NCBI GenBank assembly: GCA_000499405.2
Contig: HG738139.1
Span: forward strand, 10,006,616 to 10,070,615
Source of the DNA: Onchocerca volvulus
Taxonomy: Eukaryota; Nematoda; Chromadorea; Rhabditida; Onchocercidae
Reading direction: 5' to 3'
Length of the DNA stretch: 64,000 bases
Shown here: in pieces, positions 13,258-26,357 of the stretch
Position numbering within the stretch: position 1 is the stretch's first letter
Layout of the letters: the number at the start of each line of letters is the position of its first letter
The notes under the pieces: model-generated
The model's input: the letters and a program-made list of their open reading frames with translations, nothing else
Databases searched by the model: none
What the model was told of the DNA's origin: nothing
Made by a program: the position numbers and the translations under genes

Positions 13258-16200
13258 ATAACTGCAAATATTTCCCTTCGGAAAAATACTTTTTGTCATT
13301 TCATAGTTACTATCTTCATCAATAACTATTTCATTGTTATTATCACTATGATAGATGTGATTATATATTACCATTCAATAATTATTGAATTTAAATAAAG
13401 ATATTTAATTTAAAATTACCAATCGTTCCTGAAAAAAAAAAAAAAACTGTTGATTTTTGGGAAGATTTTTCACGAGAAGACGAAAGAGCTGACATGAAAG
13501 TTTGATAATGAAGTTTAAAACGGGACAAAACCGGCTACTTTTGAAAACTGTTATTGTCAGGTAAGAAAGGTGTGCTGTCTCGACGCGAAAAGCTCCACCT
13601 TTTCCCTCTTCTATTGTCCTTCTTCTCGTCAACCAACCAACAATATTTCGGAATTTACCCGTTACTTATCAACAAAATGATTTCGAGCAAAACGAGAAAA
13701 ACGAATCAAAGCTGTCTTTGTCGCCTTCCTTGCAACCTGCCTACTACTAGAAGACGACCCGACGATGAAATAATTGTAATTGAAAGTGAATGATGTGAGT
13801 ATTTAACTACTGAAACTGATTCCAATCATGCTGCATTCCTCAATCACACCACCATTATCAGCATCAATAATTATTGATATTAAACAATCTTCTATCATAT
13901 AAAAATTTCAATTTCTGATTTAGTAACAAATTATCATGTGATGATCATTTCATGGTACACAGACAAATATTTTGGTATTTGCGCTCAATTACAACAGTTG
14001 AGCGAGAAGGAAAAAAAGAACTTATCATAGAAATGCAATTGTTCATTGCTAATTTGTACATTTTTTTAAAATTAATTATATTAATATAATTAAAAAAACT
14101 CATAGACATATCATCTTATCACTGAGATTTGTCCAATTAAGAGTTCATTATCATAATATTCAAATTAGAAAACAGATAAAGTGAAAAGATTTAGATATGC
14201 ATTACCATACGAAAGCACCTGACACGATTACTGTTTCTTATATAGCAGTGATTACGCTAAGCGATCATTTTGGTTACAACACTACGATCAATTGATAGAG
14301 TTATCAATTATCAACCTCGAACTTTTTTTCATTTTTAATTCTCTTACATTTAATTATCTTATATCAATAACAGTGTATTACACAATGTATGGCATTATTA
14401 TTAATGTGCATGTGTCGTTCTAAAATTTTTGAGTAATAGTTTTGAAGAATTTTAAAATGACAAATTATAACTACCATGAATTTCGTGATGCAAATTATTT
14501 ATTGTAATCGATTTTTATTTTTCTTTAAAAAAAAAAATAATTAAACATTTCGAAGCTATCGTTTGGATAATGAAATTGAAATAATGATGAATATTGGACA
14601 ACAATAAAACAATAATCAAATGCTGATAATACTTAAGTAAAAAATTTTTCAATAGACCAAACAAATTTGGAACTGTTTTAAGCCAAAGTGATAACTAAGC
14701 TGATTATTATTATAACGTATGATATCAAAAAGACTTTTTGACACGTTAGGAAATTAAGTTATGTTGATATATTGCCGATGTCGAATTTTCATTATTCTGA
14801 TCTGTGGAACACATAAAAATTTTCGATTTTGAGAAAAAAGATGGGACAAGAGAAATGAAAAAGATTGAAGTTCTCCCGAATGAAAATGGGAAATAAATTC
14901 AATGAGTTTAAATGAAACAAGTGTTTTGGCTTGATTAATGAAACTTGCTTTTAGTGGAATCAGGAAATTTGGTCCTTGCGAAAAATTTAAGTCAAATTTT
15001 TATACTCATGGAAACAGCAATTAAAAAAGAAAATGCTGCTTAAAATATAGAATTCCACTAATATAATATTTCACCCAACTCTTGCACAAAAGGCTAAAAA
15101 TTAAAAAAAAAAAGAAAAAAAAAACCAAAACAATGACGATATTGGAAAATACTTTCTACAAAGTGTGGCAAAATACTGTTTTTTTTTTTTAATTTTTTTC
15201 TTAATAAAAACGGATCCTTTTTGTTTTTAAGGTATATCGATTTATTGGTTTGTAAATCTATGGGAAGTTTTATCGTAACACTAATGAGAAGTGAAAAATA
15301 AGTGCATTATGTGAAAAACTGGAAATTTCACCGAAATATTCGTTAAAAAAATTTTGTCTAATAAATTTAATATGGTTTTGATGCAGCAATTTATGGCTTT
15401 TAAGTGTAATGATCATAGTGAAATTTGATAGTAAATTCATTATGATTAAATTGAGTGTTGAAAAAAATATTTTCAGGAATTTTCTAAATAATTTCAAATT
15501 TCAAAAAGTGTTCAAAATCTTCAATGCAGAGTCTTTAATCTCTTTCGTTTTCACATAATAGGCAAGTAATGCTGAATCTTAATCAAGTATTTTCAAATAA
15601 AAAATTTTTATAATGAAATTACGAAAAAATAAAAGTTATCTAGCGAATAATTCTGAAAAACAAATACTTCTGATAAAAAAACATAAGAGCTAAGTAAGGG
15701 ACATTGCATGAATAATAATTAAAGGTGGATTCAACAGAATTATCGGCAGTTAAGGAGGAGTTTTAATGAAATTACAAGATAATTAGAGGAATATTTGTAG
15801 AAATTATCTCATATTTTTACTAGAAAATCAAAAGATGTACAAAATTCATAGGTAAAGAGAAGAAAAACAGAAGAACTCGTCACTGCAAATGAAAATAAAT
15901 TGCGAATCACTTGCAGATCTTCAAACTCCACATTCTCCAATAAGTATGCGAAATTCGTCATTGTAATGAAAATTACATTAGCCATGGAAAAGAAATTATT
16001 GTAGACCTTCAAATAATATTTTGACACAAAAATATTTTGTACCCACGTCATGGCAAATAATCGTGTATCACTTGATCTTTTTTTATGATTAAAACTGAAT
16101 GCAAATTTTGGATTACTCGATTTGCGAATAAATTTTCTGCTAAAAATTTTTAATCAAAAGATTTCAAGATTTTCAATTTAAAATTAGATTTTGTCATTTT

Positions 16201-19063
16201 GATTTCTTGATCTTGTTATTAAATTGCTAAGAAATCTAAGGATCACAAAGCTGTCATCCTAATGTCAGCAATAAATGACACGAAAACAGATTTCAACATA
16301 AACAAATTTCATTTTGGAGAGATTTTTTTTTTTGCAATCTCATCCATATATTCTGAGCCACTGATAATATCCATTATATTGCTAAGTTTTTGGTCTCAAT
16401 TTTGTGATATATTTTTGATTTTCTCATCTTAGTTCTTCTATCTTTGATAATAATACTATCTTTTATTTATTCGAAAGTTGCCGTAAATTTTTTCATTTAA
16501 GAAAACTTTATAAAATCTTACAATAATTCATGTATTACGATTACCGTATTGCATTTCAGAAGAAAAACTGGTTGAATTCATCAATAATGATAATCCTATA
16601 TTTAGTCAGCAGAATATTGAAAAGTTCAAGCATATGACGTGAATATTCGATTTTTTTGTTATTTTGCAGATGAAGCATCAATTTTTAGAAATAAATGATT
16701 GTTAAGAACTAAAAAATTATTGTTAAAAATGAATTTAACTTTATAGATATTAAATAAAATTTTGGTGGTATTATTGAATGATTCTATTTTAAAATCTATT
16801 GCCTTCCCTTCCTCTCTTAAAATGATCATAACGGTCAGTAACATTTATTTAAATTTACTAAAAGTGAATTTGGCACAATGAAATGCTGATTAATCTTCCG
16901 TCAGCATTCTTATTAATTCTATCAATTTGCAATTGGAATGATTGGAAATCACAAGAGTTGTGTATTTGAAAGATGAAATGAGAAAAGCGTTCATGGAGAA
17001 ATCGTTGTGTAAAATAATTAAAATAGTCCAATAATATTTAATTTAGAAATAGGACAAACAATAATGGTATTTTCTCTATGGAAATCAATCTTGCATAGGA
17101 ATTGTTGATTATACTGATCCCGCATAAAAGTGATCAAAGTACATAAATTAAAATGAGTAAAGCAATATAAACAAACAGAAATAGTAAGCTAACTATTATC
17201 ATTTAAAATATTACAAAAAAAAAAATATCAAAAATTGTAGAAATGAAATTATTATTCAATCCATCTCAGATATTTTTGTGCAAGTTTCCTTCACGGAAGT
17301 GTAATATTTATCACAACTGTTTTTATTACAATAAAGCTTGGAATTTCATTGTTCAATTCCTGAAATTTCAGAGTAAGTTAGAGAAGTGAGAAGCGAAAAA
17401 AATGTAATTAAACAGGAAGAAAAATTTATTATTGTTATTATTATTATTACTATGCACAGAAGTTCATAAATATTTTGGAACGGATTTGCAGCCTCATTTT
17501 TCGCACAAAACTCTGAACTAAAACTTAAATGAATAATATCATTTTCTTATTCGTATATCTCACCAATTACAATCAAATTATCAATTTTATCGTCATTGTC
17601 ATTAACACCATCAGTGTTGATAAATTACAGCAATTTTCAGCGTTATTACTGCGACAAATATAAAAACAGAAGAAGATGATAGTAGTAGTGTCTACACACT
17701 TCGTTTTGCAAGAAAATATCAGTTAAAACTGGCTGATAGTGAATTCATTCCCCTTTCCACACATTCGGGTATCATTTCACACATCAGCGCAATACAGCGA
17801 ATATATTTTTCAAAATTTCGTCTTACTTTTGTTAACAGCGCATATTTACATCTTCTGCGAAACAACTGATAAGGGAAAAGATTAAAAATTGAGATGCAGA
17901 AAAGAAAAAAAAATCTTAGATTTCGGTTTGGGGAGGGAAAAATCACCCGGAAACTGACAAATACACGATGAACAAATGCCGCAGTGATTAAATTGTTCTA
18001 GAAAAAAAATTTTTTTTTTTCGGAATAGATTATATCGTCTATTTCATTTTCAAAAAAAAAAAAAAAAAAAAGGGAAAAAAGAAAAAAACAAACAATTTGA
18101 TGATTATAATAGATTCTAAATAGAAATTTCTGCTAAATAATATATATCCTTGTGAATTTGCCCCCGAAAACTGCAAATTTCATACAAAGAAATTTTATCA
18201 ATTTAGCTTCTGATTTTTCCGCTTAACGACGAGCCTACACTCGAGATGAATTTTCGATTGGCAGTTTTTTTTTCTTTTTTTTCCGGAAAAAGGGTTTCAG
18301 CTGGAAAAGGCTAAAATCTTTAAACGAATATTTCCTGCTTGCTTCAATTTCGCACTCTTATTCAATTCAAATTGCAATGAAATTCGTCATATTTTAGGAA
18401 TCAAAACATCAGTGCAAAAATTTATTGCCTCATTTGACAATTTTTGTAAGAGATAAGTTTTGAAATTCTTTTATCAAATATTTTTGCCTAAAAAATATTA
18501 CCTTGAAATTCAAACAAATCCTTTCATTTGACTGAAATGACAATTATATATTTATTTTATTGAAAAATTGTCAAGTTTTGAAATTCAAAAAGGCATGATT
18601 TTCATTTATTAAAGGTTAGGTATTTATGAAATTCTTAATTAAAATAATTTAAACTACTTCAGTTTCATTCATTTCAGTTGCTTAGGTCCAAATTTAAGTC
18701 ATCCAAATGGAAAAATGGATAAATTTAAATATTTATCAAACGAATCAATAAAATATATATACAAACATTCATATATAGATGAAAGTATAGTCCTATTTCC
18801 TTTTTCTTTCAGATTTAAATCTATTTATTTCATGACTTGAGAAACACCTGCTATATCTTCACAGCAGGTTATTCTCAATATTCATTACATGCAGAAATTA
18901 ATCTTAGCACTTTCAAAATTGCAAAATTTCAAAGTTAGACCAACTAATTACTTTGAACGAAAGTTACGGCTTAGAAAAACATAATAATAATAAAAATAAA
19001 ATATTTTTGTTTCGACTAACTCATTACTATTTGTAATATGTTGTTGTCGATTTTCCTCTTGAC

Positions 19064-19094
<31 letters not shown>

Positions 19095-21835
19095 CCTATG
19101 AGACTAATTAGTGCTTCAATTTTCTAAGGCAGCGTTTCATCACTTATTTTAATGTATGCATACAAATATTTTTCGTTTCAAATTAAGCTCGAAGGATTTC
19201 AAAGTTTTTCTGAAACTTGAAACGATTAGTTCAAAATGTTTGAAAAAAAAAAAAAAAAAAATTTTGTGCACTAATGTACACTCAAACCCACATACGATTG
19301 AAGAGATTTAGACAATTCATGACATCGCTATAGCATGAAAATTGAGATTATAACTAATTTCAATTAAACTAGTTTCAGTGAATTTGCCACGGTTATTATA
19401 AAAATGCGTAAATGAGTTGTAAAATCTGGCAGATGGTAAATAATAATAAAATGATGTACACTGATGAGAAATGCTTCTGAATCATCGGATGTATGAAATA
19501 AATAAAATGTTATGAGGAAATTGAATCCCAGTAGATGAATAAAATTGCTTTGAAATCATTGGAAGAATAGGTTTTACTATTGCTGTTGGAATTCTAATGG
19601 AAAGTAAATTAAAATCGCGGATGAATGATGTGATGTAAGAAATATGTCTTTGATATATGACAGAAATGGAGACAATAATAAATACGAAATTTGAAATTTG
19701 TTATACTTAAAAGAAAAATGAAAAACTAAGCTAAAAATATTTCAATATGCACGAAATTCTAAATTCTCTTTCCAGTAAAGAAAAAATTTCGCTGGCGCGA
19801 TGAAATTCTTCTTCATTGGTAAAAAGAATATTCAAGAAATATTTTTGCAAATTTGATAGATGAAATGAGAAATTTTATGCTTTTACCAATTAATTAAAAA
19901 ATAGATTTAGAAAGAAAAAGTAGAAATTATTATTTTTCCTTATTGATATTAAACTAGCACCAGCAAGCATGAATTTTTTTGGTTAAAAAAAAAAGAGGAG
20001 AAGAAGAAAATAACACGAAGCACATAGCTGTCATTTATGATAACAATTTTTAGAAAATTTTTTTTTTCAGTTATCCTTTCCTAATTTGTTAGTTATTCGT
20101 GTTAGTTATCAGAGAAGCATCATGATGAGGCAAATAGATATAGGGCCTACCACCTATCATCCATATCAGAAGTACTACTGATTATCTCCTCTTCACCTCA
20201 TCTATCTCTCATTTTATTCCCTTGTGAATTTGAAAAGTTTATCAAAGGATGAAGATTGGTAAATGATTTCAAGAATAGAATGAGTGCATACACGATTACG
20301 CAATGCCAAATTTGTCGTGCATTTTATAGTATACAATCACGAATGGAATGCAAAATATTAAACAAATCAATTGCACATGAAAATGTCCCATAAAAGGCCA
20401 ATTGCATTAGCGTAATGATGTATTTCTTGCGATTCTACCGCTATATTACAATAGAATGTAAAATACGTTTTGGTTGATGATTTAGCATAAATATTAGGCT
20501 ATAATTCTCTCCTATCATATCAGTAATCATTCTTAGTAATGATAATAAGAATTAAATATATCTATCTTTATATCCAACGAAGATTTCTTCATATGTATTA
20601 CTAACATTTTTATCATTTATGCTTCATGAAATATTCAATTGTGGATACAAGAATTAATTAAGCAATTAACTTTCAATCCACTCAATGCACTATATTTCAT
20701 GGTGATAACAAAATTTGAAACTTACATTTCCCCAGAAAAACTAAAATGTCAATTGTAAATGCCAGTAGTTGAAAAAAAAATTAAATAAAAACGATTGAAA
20801 AATGAATAATGTATTTGATAGCAATGCAAAGATGGAATATAAAAAAGTCTATGTATGATGAGAGGAAAAAGCGCAACTTTTCATTTCGCAGTCATCAAGC
20901 CGCAAATGATTGTTCATTTGCTATCTATCACATGATAAAAATGATCCAAATATGTCATTTCTATTCCATTTAACAGTTCCAATGAATTTTATGTTTTTTC
21001 CCCAAACCGATCCCATTTATTTTCTTATATTTGCAAATGATGCTCTTCGTATGCTAACTTTTAAAACTGCCTGTATTTCATCTTCCACAAAAATGATATG
21101 CTTTCATCAGTGCAAGAAGTCAAAGATCATGTGAATGATAACTTTGCTTTGAAATTCTCAAAATACTTCTCGAAAAGTGATCATATGAGTGGCATTAAAT
21201 TAAACGTACAAAATCATAGGAATAGAGAAAACACAAAACTTATCTGATTCGAAAAGTTCGAATAATTTATAAGAAATGTTCTTGAAACTATCATTTTTTT
21301 CTAAATATAATTAGCAATTTTGAGTTGAGACTGTTGATATGGCTTTGTTCATCAACATGAGATCATTGCAGCTAGTTCTGTTTTTACACCAAAAAAAAAA
21401 TGTTGATGTTCAAACAGTATTCTTATGTTGGATGTACACATAACAACTCTTGATACATATAACCGTATCTTTCCTGTATTGACATCAATTCTTGTGGTAT
21501 AAGAACCTAAGAAATGTCCATTCCAACGCAATTTCTCAATTTTACGAAAATACCTCTCGATAAAAAATGCCGAAAAAAAAATTGCCTTGTTGACAGTCCA
21601 GAAAAAAAAAGCAATCAATCAACTAAAAACAAATGAATGAATTGTAATTTGAAATATAATGTAAAGACCAGTGGAGCATCAGCAGCGTATTAAAATTGTT
21701 TATCACCAGATAGGCCAGGAGAGTAAACAAAATGGAATTTAAGTTTTACTTGACAGTGACAAATTTTTTTACTATAAATATTTACTAATGGCTGAATTAC
21801 CGCAATATTGTTCGCATCCTTAATATGTATGTATA

Positions 21836-21882
21836 ATTATTATTATCATTATTATTATTTTTATTATTATTTTTTTTATTAC
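21836..21882. repeat. ATT-rich microsatellite
   Basis: Imperfect ATT/TTA repeats over about 45 nt; no coding content. Confidence 0.8.
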
Positions 21883-24800
21883 TATTATTGAAATCTCATA
21901 TATATCGATCAAATAAAGATTTTTCGGCAAACGGTAATATTCAATGCTTATGTTTTCAGAAAGATACTTAATACACTTCGTCAAGTAAAATTTACTTTCT
22001 ATTGTGTTCATGAAAAAAATCACTAACTACGTTTATTTTCCAAATAAGAAAATTTTGAAGTGAGTACAAAGCAATGCTGAATTCATTCTTTGTTCTATTA
22101 CCTTTACAATTCACTCAATTTTCTTAAAAAGTATGGTTCAATTATGTGTGTCATTTCAGTAATGCTGCACGGACCATGAATTTTCCTATCTACATTCTTG
22201 AGGACATGAACTGCACGATGTCTTCAAGACTGTAAACTTGATCCATCCAGCAGTTTCTCGTCTTATAATCTCTGGAAGTTTAGATAAGCGAATGGATTTT
22301 ATGATCTTCAGTTGATTGTAAACAAGCGATCAATGTTCATTCATGATACTGTTACTCATTTTGAGTAAGTTATTGAATCATATTTTGATAAATCGAAAAT
22401 AGCTTTTAAAACAAAATGCTACTTTTATCCTTCATCATCATTATTAAATTTCATTCCGTAAATATATTTTCCTGTAAAAATAAAATGAAAGTTAAAATTT
22501 TAAATCTAGTTACAATAGCAAAAGCATTTGTATCCCTGTGAAAATAATGTTTTTTTGTGCTGAAATGTAAGCAGGCTGATGATTAAACTATTTTCTTGAT
22601 AGACACTTTAAGCGAATAGTTCGTAACGAAAAAGCGTTTGTACTTTCAATAAAAAAACTATTCAGGGTATGCTTACTTTTGCTTTCATGTAAAGTTTCTC
22701 GTCTGGCGAGAAGAAAAATTAACACAGAGAACAAAAATTCTTAAAACATGCCTAGACAAGGTTTGGAATAAAGATTTTATTAAAAAGTCAAATGAAATAT
22801 TCGATTACACATTTATGCATAAAGAAACGATGTCTATTCACAGACCACCCAGTTGAGTATTTTATCGAAAAAAAGTGATAAAATTTCTAATTTATGATAT
22901 CGTTACTTTCCGAATATAATTATATCCCATGTCATTGATTTCAGATCCTGAAAATTTCAATTTCTTAGATGCAACAAATTTTAAAAGAAAAAGGTTTTTG
23001 CATAGTTGCATGGAAAAAATGAAAAAGAAAGAATAGGGCGGGAGAAACTTTCGAAAAAAAAAAGAAAATAATGTCCAGGCAGACTCAGTTTTCGTTCCAA
23101 GCATGCATCATCAACTATCTGCTAATTATGCTGTAGTTGAAAAGTAGCGATATATACATGGACATATTTATATATGCAACACAATTACTGCTTCAATCTT
23201 AATTTTAACCATTCGTTTCCCTTGTGAGTCATCAAATTTTATATTGACTTTGAAACGATAAGGAAATATTTCGTACGAAATGTTGCGATTTACTCGACAG
23301 CAAAAATTCGCTTTCAGAAGTCACTTGTGATTCAAGTAGATAGAGTTAATTTGGTTCAGGATGCCAACATTTTCAGTAATGACTACTGAATATCATATAA
23401 ATGTATGTCTTGAAATACTGAAGTATTCAAATTATTTTGATTTGGATTATAATTCATTAAAAGATGGTTAAAGAGAAATTCATTTCTAAATTGTTGGTAT
23501 TTCGGAATTTTTCCAAACAAATGGCGATTTCTATATTATTTACGGCGCGAACATTATTTTCGCGAACATTACTTTCTCATGGAATTCAACTGTCAACAGT
23601 GTCAAATCAAATATCTCCTGGATTGATGTATTTTAGCTCTGAGAGGAGAGATTGATAGTTAGTCTCAGGCTCGGAATCCTAATTTTTGAAGACAATTCTG
23701 TGATTGATTTCCTTGTAGTAAGTTGGTTTTGTACGCAAAAAGTATTTAGTTTTAAGTAGAAAATGCCATTACAAAAATGCTCTAGAAAATTTAGCACAAT
23801 GAGGTATTAAAATTTCACTTAATATCCCTGTCGTAATTAATTGCATACAATTAAAAAAATATTCACCATCAAACTTCAGCAAAGTTGCGTCTCTATCTAT
23901 CTCTGCTACAACAATTTTCTAATTTGCATTTATTCGTAAAATGAATCAGAAAAATAAAAAATAAATTAACAAATCACATCTTTTCGTTCTTTCCACTAAT
24001 GAAAATCTCTTAAGCTAGACCTTTTGGTCATGGCAAAGATCATTTGAATTTAAGACCAATCTAAAATTGACCCTTGAATTTTCTACATTCCGACGAAAAT
24101 CATACATCTATTCTACCGTATTTGAAACAGGAACTACTTGAAAGAAAAATGATAACGGAAAGAGTAACATGAATATCGAGTATCTCCAAAACTAATCCAT
24201 AAAGAAACTGAAGAGGAATCTCGGAGACTGGAATTCTTAAAAGAATTTAATGATTCAAATTCAAAAAATAAAATTCGAAAGATGCAGAAGGAAGCCAATT
24301 CTGCTTCACTCAAGATTCCTCATTTTGGAAGAAGCTATGTGGACTTCATCTATTAACAAATATTGCTTCGCACAAATTCCTATTTTAAATCGCAAATTAA
24401 ATATTTACATTTTATTCAGTCTTGTTGATTAATGAAAATTATATTTGATTAGTTTTCATTTTTTTCGCATCATCGAATTAGTAGCTGTGACGATGAACGA
24501 GTTCACTACTTTTTAAATTTCGATTGGTCCCTTCAAAGTCTTTTTAATAAGCATTTAAAAGCTCCAGAAGTTGCAGTAATTATCTGTTCGTTTGGCAGAT
24601 ATTTCTTTGATCTTAGTTAAATTTGAATAATTCACTCCAAAATGAGCACGTCCAAGCATGATATATATCATTTTAAACATCATATCAGCTTGTTTGATCA
24701 TCGCTAAACCAATCGAGAAGTGATCTTTTGGCTAATGAATTTGTTTATTTTTCTGGTTTTTAAAAGCAATGGACGAAAATATGCTTCTTGAATTAATTCC

Positions 24801-26357
24801 AGTAAGATTATTACCAGGAAGATTCATCATCTGGATTATTTTATTCATTACAATATCATAATATAACATACACATACTCATCTAAAGAACGCAATTATCA
24901 CGGAATTCATCACCGACAGGCGATAATCATTCAATGTTTATTTTGCTTATTTAATTTATATTACTTAATAATTCAGAATTATTTCACTTATATCTTTTTA
25001 AATTCGCAACAGCTTCTTGCGATATTGAGAAATGTGCCATCAAAATTATATGTTTGCATTGGAAAATGATTTATTTATAGCATCATTGCAAAATAATACA
25101 AATTATCAGTTCTTTCTTTTTTCTTATCATTTGATTGTGTAGTCATCAATTATTGAACGATTTCATCTGATGTTCTTGATACTTCACATATTGATCGAAA
25201 TTTCCATATACAAGATCATGGATGAATTATTGGCCATCGCTTATCTTCAGTAGAATAACTTTAAATTCATTAACAGTATTTAATTTCACTTCTATGTATA
25301 TCGACGAATAAAGCAATCAGAAGACAAAGAAGAATAATCCATTCCACTTCAATGAAAACTTATCAGATTATGAACTAATCACTTTCTATATGTCGAAAAA
25401 ATCAACTTAATGCTTTTTAAAAATACAAGAACAGGTTGAAGAATTAAATGTAGATATTTTAAATCTTCTTGATCAATTTCAAATATTTTGTAGATGCCTT
25501 GAATCTATCGCTAAGAAAAAATTGGAAAAAATATCAAAGGATTCGGGAATTTCTTCATAAACAGCGAAGAAACAAATTAAAGTGCAAAATGTCAATGCAC
25601 AATTTCCCCTATGAAAATTTGGAGATTTGATATTGTATAAATACTCTGGAAACTTAGTCGACACATATTTTCGTAAAGACTATTGGTGCCTATGTTGTAA
25701 TGAATAAATTCCTTTCACTATGGAATTTGAGATCAGACATTTACTGATTAACCACTTTGAAATCCATTTTTCTTAAGTATTTCACAGTCATTCGAAACCC
25801 TGCCCTTCCATTTTCTAGGTCAAAGGGTATTGCTTGAACGAATCCTCATCTCCCGATTCTCATTTTTTCCTTTCACTTTATTCGTTGTCAAGACAATAAA
25901 ATATTATCCAGTGATTATTTTCAAAAGAATGAACCGCAGCATATCTATCTTTTAATTACTTAAACATATGGCGTATTGATAAAATTGCAAATTACAAGGA
26001 AAAATTTTATCAACTTAATAAAATAAAATCGGTAACATACTACGATTTTCACAGAAAAACTAAACATTACTTTCAATCGATCACAACCGTCTTCATATAA
26101 CCTCGTTTCCTCAAGGCTCTATCATTTGAACCATTCTGTCTAAGCAGGAAATGCTTATTTATCAAATTAGTAACGAAGATATCTTTATCATCACTACTTA
26201 TTCCAGATTTCAATTTGCATATATATACTCTAGAATGCGGTTGTTCCTAATCTAATGGTGGTAATTAGGACAAAAAATAAAGAAAAATATGGATTTCATA
26301 AGATGAGATAAATTAGTAATTTTTTTTTGTTAAATGAATAAACTTCAATCACAAAAA

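Larger units (their letters stand above)
6754..26357. other. Gene desert of about 19.6 kb
   Basis: No exon chain with matching phases was found on either strand. The sequence is AT-rich, with homopolymers (T run 6950-6977; A runs near 18050, 19065 and 19240), microsatellites and one perfect hairpin listed separately. Slightly less AT-rich patches at 11330-11600, 13555-13800 and 17740-17950 have open frames but no recognisable protein. The region could hold regulatory DNA or untranslated 5' exons of the ligand gene. Confidence 0.5.

Noticed and set aside
13066..13398. 110-codon Ile-rich frame (plus) and Asp-rich frame (minus)
   Set aside because: Both are produced by the ATC/GAT microsatellite at 13201-13257 and have no splice or homology support.
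13554..13793. 79-codon plus frame in a GC-richer patch
   Set aside because: No homology recognised and no downstream exon found. It might be a 5' exon or promoter patch, but support is too weak for a gene call.
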